This document shows, piece after piece, positions 8,866 to 17,620 of a stretch of 64,000 nucleotides of DNA; position 1 is the stretch's first letter, and each line of letters starts with the position of its first letter. The notes below the pieces were generated by a model. That model saw nothing but the letters and a program-made list of their open reading frames with translations. It had not been told where the DNA came from and made no database searches. This DNA is from SAR202 cluster bacterium (GTDB lineage: Bacteria; Chloroflexota; Dehalococcoidia; Lucifugimonadales; UBA826). A program made the translations under genes and the position numbers. The DNA lies in contig VFFS01000045.1 of assembly GCA_009392815.1 (NCBI GenBank), forward strand, positions 26,293 through 90,292. Direction: 5' to 3'.

Positions 8866-9652
8866 ATCTTCCCCCATCAACATTAATCGCCTGTCCAGTA
8901 ATGTTAGAGGACAAATCTGAGACAAGAAAAGCGCAGAGATTTCCAATGTCCTCGGGCGTTTGCTCTCTCTTCAAAGGAATAGTCTCCTGAACAACCCTTT
9001 CAAAGAATTCCCTACCACTTTCATCATTCGATGAAATACGGGAGCTGTGCGTTCTCCTTCTTGCAATAGCCTCCCACATTGGTGTCCATAGCAACCCCGG
9101 ACAAATAGCGTTTACATTTATTCCGAATTCTGCCAACTCCAAAGCGCTAGACTGAGTCAAACTAATAACCGCGGCCTTAGTGGTACTGTAATGTGGCAAA
9201 TCTGGGCTTCCACGCCTACCTGCTATTGAAGCAATATTAACGACCTTCCCATACTTCATTTCTTTCATATGGGGAGAGACTGCCTGTGTAACTCGAGCTA
9301 CACCTCGAACATTTACTGAATGTACTTGATCCCAATCATCATCATTAGGTATCTCCCTATCCCACCACTCTGATGCCCCTATAATCCCTGCATTATTAAC
9401 TAGGATGTCTACCTTTCCAAAAGTTTCTAAGGCAAGTGAAACCATTTCTTCTACGTCACTTAGATTGGTTACATCCGCCTTGCACGGTACATGGGTGCCT
9501 TTTAAAGAATCAGAGATATCTTTTACACCTTGAAAATTTCTGTCGGCAATTAGTGTAGAAGCGCCGGCCGATGAAAGCACCTTCACAATTCCCATCCCTA
9601 TTCCACTAGCCCCCCCAGTAACAATCACGGATTTTCCCTCAAGTCCTATCAT
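8855..9652 (-). CDS. Short-chain dehydrogenase/reductase (SDR)
   Basis: 265-residue classical SDR using NAD(P)H. TGGASGIGMG (about 12-21) is the cofactor loop, NNAGIIG (about 87-93) the structural motif, and the catalytic set is the serine in NIASIAG plus YSTTK (about 156-160). The C-terminal NVDGGRFSN is typical. The acidic residue after beta-strand 2 (IADRN) favours NAD. An insertion around ARRRTHSSRISSNDESG (about 200-216) sits over the substrate pocket. Substrate not predictable. It reads toward the MFS gene and shares 11 bases with its end. Confidence 0.9.
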   Translation of the reverse strand: MIGLEGKSVIVTGGASGIGMGIVKVLSSAGASTLIADRNFQGVKDISDSLKGTHVPCKADVTNLSDVEEMVSLALETFGKVDILVNNAGIIGASEWWDREIPNDDDWDQVHSVNVRGVARVTQAVSPHMKEMKYGKVVNIASIAGRRGSPDLPHYSTTKAAVISLTQSSALELAEFGINVNAICPGLLWTPMWEAIARRRTHSSRISSNDESGREFFERVVQETIPLKREQTPEDIGNLCAFLVSDLSSNITGQAINVDGGRFSN

Positions 9653-9738
9653 TAGTACACTCCCATACTGCCATTGATTTGGAAACTATAGGCAGTCTGT
9701 TTAGAGGAGAGTCAAATAAACTCACACAGACCACCCAA

Positions 9739-10092
9739 TTAATTCAAAAGCTCTGCCAAGGCCTTTTTATCCGTTCCAACGAAAAGCTTACCTTTTCCAG
9801 AAATCAATGGGCGTCGAATTAGCCTGGGTTCTTGGAGCATCAGTCCGACCAGATCCCCTTGGTTCAAGTTATCTCGATCAAGTTGGAGTTTCCTGAATGA
9901 CGGGCTCCTAAATGAGAAGAAATCCTCCGGATTTCTAGATCCTATAATTCCAATCAACTCATCCTCGGAGAAAGGATCTTTAAAAAAGTCTCTCTCCAAA
10001 AGTTTGTAACCAGCCTGTGAGAGCTCCGCACCCACTTTCTTGCATGTGCTTCAACGACCCCAGGTATAAAAAGTAATTGTATCGATTTCCAT
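9739..10092 (-). CDS. Candidate selenoprotein of the ArsC/Spx thioredoxin-fold family (in-frame TGA as Sec)
   Basis: Conventional reading gives only 98 residues from a GTG at 10035 and lacks the first strand and active site. Reading upstream in the same frame gives an ATG at 10090-10092 and one TGA at 10051-10053. The full 117-residue product begins MEIDTITFYTWGR-[TGA]-STCKKVGAEL, so the TGA falls exactly on the catalytic cysteine of the CxxC motif (CSTC becomes USTC, residues 14-17). The rest is a complete ArsC/Spx fold with RRPLI (93-97). A stem-loop meeting bacterial SECIS rules follows (separate entry). The ATG overlaps the hom stop as TGATG, so it is the last gene of that operon. Likely a thiol/selenol oxidoreductase; arsenate is unproven. 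Alternatives: a nonsense mutation or a base error. Confidence 0.72.
10017..10035 (-). promoter_or_regulatory. Candidate bacterial SECIS element
   Basis: On the mRNA, 15 bases after the TGA, GUGGGUGC pairs with GCUCUCAC (one G-U, one U-U mismatch) around the triloop GGA. That puts the loop 23 bases after the UGA and gives G at its first two positions. Both fit the published bacterial SECIS rule as I remember it (small loop with an early G, roughly 16-37 bases away). It lies inside the coding sequence, as bacterial SECIS elements do. Confidence 0.6.
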
Positions 10093-11384
10093 CACTCCGC
10101 AACTCTAATCATATTTCCAATGCCCGCTACAACACCCAAGTCCATTATGTCTTTAACAGCAATCTGAACTGATCTTTCCGTGGCCCTATGGGTCATTATA
10201 ACCAGTTCAGCAGTCCCATGTTTCGGATCGAAACCTTTCTGTATAAAAGAAGAAATACTTATATTATTTTCTGCCAGTGCCGACCCGATTTGTGCTAAAA
10301 CGCCAGGTTCATCCTTAGCTTCTAATCTCAAATAATACTTGGTCTGGAGATCAGAAATAGATTGCACCTTTATTGTCTCGGATAGCCTGACAGGATCCAG
10401 AAATGCAGCGTTGCCAGCAATATTCCGACCTATATTTATGATATCAGCCACGATAGCACTGGAAGTAGGCATTGACCCTGCACCTGGACCATGAAAAAGC
10501 ACCCGCCCAGTGAGATCTGTCTCAATTTCTATAGCGTTGAGAACTCCATCAACTTTAGCAAGCATCTGATCCTTTTCTACCAGAGCCGGATGAACTCTAG
10601 CTTGGACTTCACCATTCGTCCTTGAGGATACAGCCAACAATTTAATCGTATACCCAAGTTCATCAGCATACTGAAAATCCTTGGCACTGAGGCCAGTTAT
10701 CCCCTCACAAAAAACATCATCATCTTTTACTTGTGCACGAAATCCAAGTGTAGACAAGATGGCAAGCTTATACGCAGCGTCTATTCCTTCAACATCATTA
10801 GTAGGATCAGGTTCTGCATAACCAAGTTCTTGGGCTTCTTTCAACACCGTCTCATAATCTATGTTTTCCGTGGACATCCTGGTTAGCATGTAATTCGTGG
10901 TTCCGTTGATTATCGCCTTTATGCCATTAACTTCGTTGGCAACAAGGTCCCGCATCAGCGGCGATACAACAGGAGTACCCCCTGCCACACTTGCTTCAAA
11001 TAGTACTCGCACGTCTCTTTCCCTAGCAATATCAAATATTTCAGGCCCGTGCTTTGCCATGACTTCTTTGTTAGCCGTAACAACATGTTTACCTGCTTTC
11101 AACGCAGCCAATATGAACTCAAGAGCCGGATGTTCTCCACCCATAACTTCCACGACAATATCAACATCATCTCTTTCAATTATTTCATCAAAGTTATCTG
11201 TGAACAGGCTAGGAGAAACATCAAATGAACGTGATTTAGACTTGTCTCTTACCAAGATTAACTTAAGATCAACATTCGCCCCAATCTGATTCGTGAGCGA
11301 ATCCGATTTTTGGAAAAGAGCTTCAGCAACGCCAGAACCAACTACTCCCATTCCCAACATTGCTACACCTACAGACTTATTCAC
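10092..11384 (-). CDS. hom: Homoserine dehydrogenase
   Basis: Reduces aspartate semialdehyde to homoserine with NAD(P)H, the branch to threonine and methionine. 430 residues, three parts: Rossmann domain with MLGMGVVGSGVAEAL (9-23); catalytic domain with INGTTNYMLTRM and the GYAEPDPTNDVEGIDAAYK signature (about 190-208); C-terminal ACT domain (about 350-430, KDEPGVLAQIGSALAENN) for feedback control, probably by threonine. The last base of its TGA stop is the first base of the next ATG (TGATG), and it starts 8 bases after the foldase gene. lysC and thrB, the partner genes, are 14 kb away. Confidence 0.96.
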   Translation of the reverse strand: MNKSVGVAMLGMGVVGSGVAEALFQKSDSLTNQIGANVDLKLILVRDKSKSRSFDVSPSLFTDNFDEIIERDDVDIVVEVMGGEHPALEFILAALKAGKHVVTANKEVMAKHGPEIFDIARERDVRVLFEASVAGGTPVVSPLMRDLVANEVNGIKAIINGTTNYMLTRMSTENIDYETVLKEAQELGYAEPDPTNDVEGIDAAYKLAILSTLGFRAQVKDDDVFCEGITGLSAKDFQYADELGYTIKLLAVSSRTNGEVQARVHPALVEKDQMLAKVDGVLNAIEIETDLTGRVLFHGPGAGSMPTSSAIVADIINIGRNIAGNAAFLDPVRLSETIKVQSISDLQTKYYLRLEAKDEPGVLAQIGSALAENNISISSFIQKGFDPKHGTAELVIMTHRATERSVQIAVKDIMDLGVVAGIGNMIRVAE

Positions 11385-11392
11385 GACGTATC

Positions 11393-12538
11393 TTAAGGTC
11401 CACCAAGAATTTGTTGGAAGGGATCTGGTGTAGGTTCGGGAATATCAATACTTATCTTCATTTGCTCAAATATCCAGTTATATATGTCCGAGTTGAATAC
11501 TGCATATACCTCATGGGACTTCCGTTGTTGATTAACCCATTCCACAAGCGCTTTATTTTTGAGTTCGTCCCTGACACTTGGAGATAATTCCTTTCCTTTC
11601 TGTTTATCACTGATCATGAAGAAGTAGAGCTGGTTCTTGTTATCCACATTAGGAATTGGGTCCGTTATTTGGCCAGGTTCTAAGTCAAAGAACGCATATT
11701 CATAATCAGGAATAACACCTTTCGCTACCCAACCTATCTCACCTCCCCGGCGAATAGTTTCAGGAATATCCTCAGAAAACTCCCTAACTATCTCAAAGAA
11801 TGCAGCTTGGTAGGTAGCTGGATTATTAGCTCCTCTTATTGCATCTTCGAATTTGATATTCATGATATCGATTTCACCCCTTGAGGACATCACAAGGCGG
11901 AATAAGTAAACTTGTTCAGCAACAAACGGAACTGAGTCTCCCACATATGTACGAACTTTCTCACGGAGCATGCTCTTCCTTACCAGCTCCCTATGAGTGG
12001 GTTCATCAATCTGAACCATGTTCAAATAAGAGGAATACCTTTCTTTCGTTTCCCGAGTTATCTGCTCGTCACTCTTGCCAAGGGATTCCTGTTCGCTGGG
12101 TCTCATCATGGCATCTACCCGAGTATCTATTTCACTATCGGAAACAGTCACTCCAAGTGATGGAGCGCTCTGCTTAATAATCTCATTCTCCACGACAGTT
12201 TGAAGAGATTCAAAAATATTTGTGCTTGCATCAATCGATTCGCCAGCAAACTCCGCACTTCTTTGCTTTATCCTAACCAATTCCACCAAGTCACCGCGGG
12301 TGTATTTCACATCATTAACACTAACAACGAGTTCCCTTGGAGGCAAAACAAAAGCGACGACATATCCAATAGCGAATACGGCCAATATTAGAAAAATTGC
12401 AGCCCCAACGGCTCCTATCGCCAATCTTTGCCTTCTTCGAAGACGAGGTTGCCTCATAGCCTGATGGCGCCTATCCAGACGGTGGGTCCCGGATTGGACA
12501 CGTTCAGAAACTCTTCTTGTAGGATTAGAATCCGCCAA
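11393..12538 (-). CDS. Membrane-anchored peptidyl-prolyl isomerase / foldase (SurA/PrsA-like)
   Basis: 381 residues. A basic cytoplasmic head (1-38, many Arg) leads to one membrane span (about 39-66). Then comes a SurA_N-like helical chaperone segment (about 75-195) starting with VNDVKYTRGDLVELVRIKQ, and a parvulin-type rotamase region (about 205-310) with the diagnostic GGEIGWVAKGVIP and FFDLEPGQITDPI. The proline-rich tail PEPTPDPF closes it. It should help fold exported proteins outside the membrane. It sits between rpsR and hom, 8 bases before hom, so it is translated with housekeeping genes. Because the isomerase core is somewhat degenerate, chaperone activity is safer to infer than catalysis. 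Confidence 0.85.
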   Translation of the reverse strand: MADSNPTRRVSERVQSGTHRLDRRHQAMRQPRLRRRQRLAIGAVGAAIFLILAVFAIGYVVAFVLPPRELVVSVNDVKYTRGDLVELVRIKQRSAEFAGESIDASTNIFESLQTVVENEIIKQSAPSLGVTVSDSEIDTRVDAMMRPSEQESLGKSDEQITRETKERYSSYLNMVQIDEPTHRELVRKSMLREKVRTYVGDSVPFVAEQVYLFRLVMSSRGEIDIMNIKFEDAIRGANNPATYQAAFFEIVREFSEDIPETIRRGGEIGWVAKGVIPDYEYAFFDLEPGQITDPIPNVDNKNQLYFFMISDKQKGKELSPSVRDELKNKALVEWVNQQRKSHEVYAVFNSDIYNWIFEQMKISIDIPEPTPDPFQQILGGP

Positions 12539-12645
12539 TAAACTAACCGTGAAACCTAAATTTAGTTAAATATCTACCTCTGAAATTAGGGTTATTTCAA
12601 ACAGATAAGTCGAGATTTTCAAACCGATCTGTCTGTATACATAAT

Positions 12646-12954
12646 CTAATTACGAGGCCTAAAGTTGATAGCAAAAGACCCTCTATGCGAAGAGGTGAAT
12701 GGCAGAAGTGCAAGCTGCCGTGCTTTTTTGACAGCTCTCGCAAGAGCTCGTTGGTGCCTAGAGCAAACCCCTGTTTTTCTTCTCGCTTCAATCATAAATC
12801 GATCTGAAAGGAATCGCTTCAACCTATCTGTGTCTTTATAATTAATATCCTCAATTTTATCCACACAAAACTGGCACACTTTTCGTCTCGAAAAAAACTT
12901 CGGACGTGGCCTTCTTTGCTGAGGTCTTGACGGCTGAGTCGTATCTGTAGTCAT
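12646..12954 (-). CDS. rpsR: 30S ribosomal protein S18
   Basis: 102 residues, with a Pro/Arg-rich N-terminal extension of about 20 residues. The core is plain S18: RRKVCQFC (about 24-31), then DYKD-like INYKDTDRLKRFLSDRF, then GVCSRHQRALARAVKKAR. The CxxC plus later Cys make this the zinc-binding (C+) form, a hint of adequate zinc supply. S18 binds 16S rRNA with S6. It is third in the order rpsF-ssb-rpsR, the standard bacterial arrangement. The C-terminus runs about 15 residues past the usual LLPF end. Confidence 0.97.
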   Translation of the reverse strand: MTTDTTQPSRPQQRRPRPKFFSRRKVCQFCVDKIEDINYKDTDRLKRFLSDRFMIEARRKTGVCSRHQRALARAVKKARQLALLPFTSSHRGSFAINFRPRN

Positions 12955-13088
12955 TATTCCCCCAAGGGTGAGATCAATAAATTGTTTTATTTGGGTATAT
13001 CGATTTGATTTGTAAGATGTCTAGTATAATAGATGCTAGGTAAGCACGCCTTAATTATTCACTCTATGACACGTAGAATCTTCCGGTT

Positions 13089-13538
13089 CTACCAAGGCAA
13101 ATCATCAAATTCTTCTCCATCCTGATCTGAGACTTGCGAACTTTGACCAGACTCCCGCCTTTGAGCGTTAGCAGGATATGTGTCACTCGGATTACTGACA
13201 GAAGAAGAGTTTCTACTATCCAGAAACCTCACTTCAGTCGCTCGAATATCTAAAGATGCACGTGGCTGCCCATCATTGGCAAGATAAGCATCACTAGTTA
13301 ATGTGCCTTCAACATATACCTTGCTTCCTCGCTGGAGATATTGATTACACGTCTCTCCTAATCTATTCCAAGCGTTTACACGAAACCATTCTGTCTCCTC
13401 TCTTGTTTCTCCATCAGCGGTCCTATAACGCCTGTTGGTTGCAACACTAAACGAGGTGACAGCATTACCATTTGGGGTATATCTCATTTCAGGATCAGAG
13501 CCCAGATTTCCAATTACAAGAATTTTATTCATTGTCAT
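13089..13538 (-). CDS. ssb: Single-stranded DNA-binding protein
   Basis: 149 residues. OB-fold at about 1-110 beginning MNKILVIGNLGSDPEMRYTPNG, with aromatic DNA-contact residues (W in EETEWFRVNAWNR). A short disordered linker leads to the acidic tip EEFDDLPW, a slightly altered DDIPF-type docking tail for repair and replication partners. GAGGAT sits 8 bases before the first ATG, so that start is preferred to the one two codons later. It lies between rpsF and rpsR. Confidence 0.97.
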   Translation of the reverse strand: MTMNKILVIGNLGSDPEMRYTPNGNAVTSFSVATNRRYRTADGETREETEWFRVNAWNRLGETCNQYLQRGSKVYVEGTLTSDAYLANDGQPRASLDIRATEVRFLDSRNSSSVSNPSDTYPANAQRRESGQSSQVSDQDGEEFDDLPW

Positions 13539-13571
13539 AGCTATTTATCCTCAATAGCAAAACAATTGCTA

Positions 13572-13865
13572 TTAGATCCTGGCAACCATATGAACTAAAA
13601 CTTCTTCATTTGCCTGTAAGCTTCTCTCAAGTTCGACCACAGAAGAAGCATCTAGTGTCAAAAGTGCTCTTACGTAATTACCTTCCTGAAAATTCTTAAT
13701 TGGGAAAGAAAGACGCCTTATACCCCAAGTTTCACTTTCAGTAACCTCACCACCCTGATCTGAAATAAAACCGCTAATATTTTCTACGATGGTCTCAGCT
13801 TCTGCCTCGTTGACAACAGGGGTCAAGGCCACAACTAACTCATAATTTCTTTTACGCTCTGCCAA
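13572..13865 (-). CDS. rpsF: 30S ribosomal protein S6 (start moved to TTG)
   Basis: Binds S18 and 16S rRNA. The core begins RNYELVVALTPVVNE and ends with LVHMVARI; Met/Val strands match S6. An upstream ATG at 13895 would add 10 residues (MKSRRKELFF), but AAGGAG lies within that stretch, 9 bases before a TTG at 13863-13865. I take the TTG as the start, giving 97 residues, the usual S6 size. First gene of rpsF-ssb-rpsR, 33 bases before ssb. Confidence 0.93.
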   Translation of the reverse strand: MAERKRNYELVVALTPVVNEAEAETIVENISGFISDQGGEVTESETWGIRRLSFPIKNFQEGNYVRALLTLDASSVVELERSLQANEEVLVHMVARI

Positions 13866-13913
13866 GAAGAAAAGCTCCTTACGCCGACTTTTCATGTTTT
13901 TTTACCACACTTG

Positions 13914-13943
13914 AGTATAGCACGCGACCCCTCTGGCGACCAA
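13914..13943 (-). promoter_or_regulatory. Candidate rpsF operon promoter (extended -10)
   Basis: Minus strand: TTGGTC (13938-13943), 18-base spacer ending TGC, then TATACT (13914-13919). The TGnTATACT extended -10 offsets the weak -35. It lies about 50 bases before the TTG start of rpsF and would drive the run from rpsF down to the selenoprotein candidate. Confidence 0.5.
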
Positions 13944-14002
13944 CGAGCACAATTAAGGCTTAGATATTATGTCCAGTAATATCGTCCAATCTAACCAGCC
14001 GC

Positions 14003-14031
14003 TTGACACAGATTTATTCACAGCTAAGAAT
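14003..14031 (+). promoter_or_regulatory. Candidate promoter of the TPP-enzyme gene
   Basis: Perfect TTGACA (14003-14008), 17-base spacer, AAGAAT (14026-14031, four of six). About 60 bases upstream of the ATG at 14091, with GGAG before that start. Divergent from the rpsF promoter. Confidence 0.5.
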
Positions 14032-14090
14032 TATCCCACTCATCGTCTCGAAGTAAATTTAATATTATTCCTCAGTAAAGTAGGAGCGAA

Positions 14091-15776
14091 ATGTCCAAAG
14101 TAACCGGAAGCTACTTAATTTCAAAGTCCTTAAAAATGGAGGGTGTCGAAAATATTTTCACCCTTGCAGGAGATCACGTCCTCCCTGCACTTGATGTCAT
14201 GGCTGATGAAGGATTTCACATTTATGACACAAGGCATGAGCAGGCAGCTGTTCATATGGCTGACGCCTGGGGTCGACTAACTGGTAAAATTGGCGTTGCC
14301 GTATATACCACCCCAGGCTTTGCCAATGCGATTCCTGGGCTGGCAAATGCATTTCACTCCGAAAGCCCTCTTTTATCAATCAGCGGGTGTGCAGAACTTG
14401 AAGAGCTGGGCCGAGGGGCAATGCAAGAAATAGACCAAGTTGGCATGGCTGCACCGACTACAAAATATAGCCGAATGGTTACAGATCCCAAAAGAATCCC
14501 AGACTTCATCGCAGAAGCCATTCGTATTGCATTCGACGGACGGAGAGGACCAGTTCATTTAACTATTCCTGTCGATGTTCAAGAAATGGAAGTGGATGAA
14601 GACGATGTGACGTTCTACAGACCATCGGAATACAGACCAAACCAATCTTCCAAAGCATCCAATTCACAAATTGAAAAAGCCATTGATCTCATGAAGCAGG
14701 CCAAAAAGCCTCTTATTATTTTGGGAAGTGCAGGTTCATACTCAGGGTCTGGTACTGAGCTGGAACGTCTTTTAGAAACTACTAAATTTCCATTGATGAC
14801 TGAAGGTGATGCTAGAGGTTTGGTAGCGGACACACACCCGTATAGTAGGGGTTTCTTCGATAGTGCCCTCAACAAGGCCGCAAGAAGAATAAGAGAAACA
14901 GACCTGTTGATATTGATGGGAAGAAAGCAGGACTTGATCGTAGGTTACGCAATGGCACCGGTGGTGCCTAAGGAAGCAAAAATAATTCAGATAGACCCCG
15001 ATGGATCAGTAATTGGGAGAAACAGGGGCGTTGATGTGGGAATAGTTGGTGACATTTCTGAAATATCGAAGCAACTGGCAGATGAGGCATCCAAGCACAA
15101 ATGGCCGGAATTAGATTGGCTGGATGTACTCAAAAATGATCAAGAGAGCCAGGCCCAAGATTTGAAAGAGATAGCACTGGAGGAATCTCCAATGCACGCT
15201 GCCTTCGTACATGAGAGTGTTGCTAAACAACTCAAGGATGACGACATATTGGTTTTTGACGGAGGTGACTTCTGCCATTTTGGAAGAGCCTACTATCAAT
15301 CAAATGTCAAAAATTCATGGTGGTATTTGCCGACTCTCGGTATGCTTGGACAAGCTCTTCCAACAGCTATGGCGGCGAAGATTGCCTATCCTGATAGAAG
15401 AGTTATTATGTTTACTGGTGATGGAGCATTCGGCTTTAACGGCCTTGAATATGACACTGCCGTTCGTCACCATATACCCATTGTAGGAATTATGGGCAAC
15501 GACTCCGCGTGGGGAATCGACCGCCAAATACAACTGGGAGTCTTTGGAAAAACAGTAGCAACTGACTTACTACCGTCCAGATACGATCAAGTTGTGAAAG
15601 CTTTAGGAGGGCATGGAGAGTTGGTTGAACATCCAGCGGAACTTCCGGATGCCTTGGAGCGAGCTTTCAAACTAGACCGACCAGCCCTTCTCAACGTAAG
15701 GATTAGGAACGAAATCAGCCCACGGGCTGAGGCAGCCGTAAGCCGTTGGAAAAGCCATACTCCAGAACCAATGTAA
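14091..15776 (+). CDS. Thiamine-pyrophosphate-dependent enzyme, acetolactate synthase/decarboxylase superfamily
   Basis: 561 residues with three domains. The N-terminal PYR domain has the cofactor-activating glutamate in TRHEQAAVHMADAWGR (about 47-62). The central domain spans about 195-330. The C-terminal PP domain carries the Mg/diphosphate motif FTGDGAFGFNGLEYDTA and GNDSAWGIDR (about 440-480). The family includes acetolactate synthase, oxalyl-CoA decarboxylase and sulfoacetaldehyde acetyltransferase. No regulatory small subunit (ilvN) follows, so a catabolic 2-oxo-acid or acyl-CoA lyase is as likely as valine synthesis. It heads a loose plus-strand set with thyX and two hydrolases. Confidence 0.88.
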   Translation: MSKVTGSYLISKSLKMEGVENIFTLAGDHVLPALDVMADEGFHIYDTRHEQAAVHMADAWGRLTGKIGVAVYTTPGFANAIPGLANAFHSESPLLSISGCAELEELGRGAMQEIDQVGMAAPTTKYSRMVTDPKRIPDFIAEAIRIAFDGRRGPVHLTIPVDVQEMEVDEDDVTFYRPSEYRPNQSSKASNSQIEKAIDLMKQAKKPLIILGSAGSYSGSGTELERLLETTKFPLMTEGDARGLVADTHPYSRGFFDSALNKAARRIRETDLLILMGRKQDLIVGYAMAPVVPKEAKIIQIDPDGSVIGRNRGVDVGIVGDISEISKQLADEASKHKWPELDWLDVLKNDQESQAQDLKEIALEESPMHAAFVHESVAKQLKDDDILVFDGGDFCHFGRAYYQSNVKNSWWYLPTLGMLGQALPTAMAAKIAYPDRRVIMFTGDGAFGFNGLEYDTAVRHHIPIVGIMGNDSAWGIDRQIQLGVFGKTVATDLLPSRYDQVVKALGGHGELVEHPAELPDALERAFKLDRPALLNVRIRNEISPRAEAAVSRWKSHTPEPM

Positions 15777-15887
15777 CATAGTTGCTGTAGTGACTGATCA
15801 AGACAATAAAACTAGCATGTCTGCATAGAAAATCGGCGGTCTTATGATGTTAAACTGTCGCTAAAAAACACAGACTTGGAGACTCAT

Positions 15888-16688
15888 ATGGCATTCAAAG
15901 AAAAACCGAGCGTGTATCTTGTGACCCGACCGTCTGTGGACTGGGAAAGGGTCGCAGATTTTTTTCAAGATGAAAACGTACCACCTATACCAGACACCAT
16001 AAGAGCCGGAGACGACGAGTCCGCTGCCGTAGTGGAGATATCTGCTCGAATGTGCTACATGAGTTATGGTCGGGGACGTAGAGACATAACGGACTTCATC
16101 AATAATCTCCTGAGCTCCAAGGATGGGAGCGTCTTTGAGCACGTTAACTACGGTTTTGTTGTAACAGGCATATCCAGAAGCTTGACCCATGAGCTAGTTC
16201 GACATCGTGCAGGATTTGCTTATAGTCAAAGATCCCAAAGATACGTAGATGAGACAGAAGGTACATTTGTGGTTCCACCAGCTTTGCTGAAAAGTAGAGA
16301 AGGAGCTGAAATAGCCCGAGAGATTTTGGACGATGCCCTGGAAAGTGCTTCTGATAGTTATAGAAAACTAGTAGAGTCACTTGAAAATGCCCTTCCTCGG
16401 GACCTTTTTGAACTCAACACTGACCGTAGAAAGGCAATTCGACAAGCAGCTCGTTCAGTACTGCCAAATGCAACAGAAACAAAAATATTTGTTACTGCCA
16501 ACGTCAGGGCACTGCGTCATTTTTTTGAGATGAGAGGGGCAGTGTATGCCGACTGGGAAATTAGATATCTTGCCATCGAAATGCTAAAAATCATGCGAGA
16601 AGAGGCTCCCCTTCTTTTTGGTGACTTTACGATTACAGACCTTCCGGACGGCACTCAAATAGCAGAGCCACAGTATTCAAAGGTTTAG
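15888..16688 (+). CDS. thyX: Flavin-dependent thymidylate synthase
   Basis: Makes dTMP from dUMP using FAD, NADPH and methylene-tetrahydrofolate. Start taken at ATG 15888, where GGAG lies 6 bases upstream; a TTG four codons earlier would include the ribosome site. That gives 266 residues. The family signature is present but altered: RHRAGFAYSQRSQRY (105-119) has one extra residue between RHR and the SQxSQRY block, and the first serine of RHRxxS is not at its usual place. The C-terminal half (NATETKIFVTANVRALRHFFEMR, read in pieces) is the normal dUMP/FAD-binding helix. No thyA is in the window. GC and codon use match neighbours. Confidence 0.93.
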   Translation: MAFKEKPSVYLVTRPSVDWERVADFFQDENVPPIPDTIRAGDDESAAVVEISARMCYMSYGRGRRDITDFINNLLSSKDGSVFEHVNYGFVVTGISRSLTHELVRHRAGFAYSQRSQRYVDETEGTFVVPPALLKSREGAEIAREILDDALESASDSYRKLVESLENALPRDLFELNTDRRKAIRQAARSVLPNATETKIFVTANVRALRHFFEMRGAVYADWEIRYLAIEMLKIMREEAPLLFGDFTITDLPDGTQIAEPQYSKV

Positions 16689-16808
16689 ATGAGTGACCTA
16701 GTCAAGATTATTTAAAAATAACCCCCTTGGCTGATTGATGCATAAATTTTCATTTCGGTAATAAATGTGCCTATCGTAGAAAAATATTAGTAATAGGAGA
16801 AGTCCCTA

Positions 16809-17588
16809 ATGAAGTGGGTAAGATATCAATCGGACGGAAAAACCTTTTACGGGATTCTTGAAGGTGAGGTAGTAAAAGAGGTGTACGGATCCCCATTGGA
16901 CTCCTATACAGAGTCTGGGACCACTCATAATTACGCGTCAATTGAATTATTACCCCCAGTTATACCTCCCACATTCTACGCCGCAGGTATTAATTATGAA
17001 AAACATGTCAGGGAAGCTGCTGTCCTGTTAGGTACGGAGCCTAATATTCCTGAAAAAGCAGATATCGGATACAGAGCAGCAAACGCATTAATAGCCCATC
17101 AACAGCCCATCGTGATCCCGAAAGACGCCACTGAGAAAGTTCAATATGAAGCGGAATTGGTAGTGGTTATAGGAAAGGAGACAAGAAATATTAGTGAATC
17201 AAAAGCCCTAGAATGTGTGCTCGGTTACACAATTGGGAACGATGTAAGCGAACGAACTTGGCAGGCTTCAGACAGAACAATGTGGCGTGCGAAAAACAGC
17301 GATACATTCAAACCAATGGGACCATGGATCGAAACAGACGCTAACCTCGAGGATATGGTCACCACTGTCAGACTAAACAACCGAGAAGTAATTAAATTCC
17401 ATACGAACGACATGATTTTTGGCGTTCAAAAATATATCTCTGAAATAACTAAATACATAACCCTTTATCCAGGAGATGTTGTATGGATGGGAACGGATGG
17501 GTCATCTGAAAACATGAAGGACGGCGACATATGTGAGATTGAGATCAGTGGAGTGGGTACGCTTAGAAATCCAATAATTTCTGAATAA
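16809..17588 (+). CDS. Fumarylacetoacetate hydrolase (FAH) family protein
   Basis: 259 residues. A short N-terminal domain is followed by the FAH catalytic barrel: FYAAGINYEKHVREAA (about 57-72), acidic metal ligands in YEAELVVVIG (about 116-125) and GYTIGNDVSERTWQ (about 138-151), and PGDVVWMGTDG near the C-terminus in place of the usual GTPxG. Members cleave C-C bonds of acylpyruvates or tautomerise ring-fission products in aromatic breakdown. GGAG is 7-8 bases before the ATG. It is 32 bases upstream of the phosphotriesterase-like gene and probably co-transcribed. Substrate unknown. Confidence 0.9.
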   Translation: MKWVRYQSDGKTFYGILEGEVVKEVYGSPLDSYTESGTTHNYASIELLPPVIPPTFYAAGINYEKHVREAAVLLGTEPNIPEKADIGYRAANALIAHQQPIVIPKDATEKVQYEAELVVVIGKETRNISESKALECVLGYTIGNDVSERTWQASDRTMWRAKNSDTFKPMGPWIETDANLEDMVTTVRLNNREVIKFHTNDMIFGVQKYISEITKYITLYPGDVVWMGTDGSSENMKDGDICEIEISGVGTLRNPIISE

Positions 17589-17620
17589 CTTTTTTCTTAG
17601 TAACATCAGTGGAGTTGAAT

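Noticed and set aside
9739..10035. A plain 98-residue protein starting at the GTG
   Set aside because: This start removes the first beta-strand and the catalytic loop of the fold, has no ribosome site, and leaves a conserved coding stretch upstream unexplained.
12597..12791. Minus-strand frame overlapping rpsR
   Set aside because: Shadow of the ribosomal protein gene in another frame.
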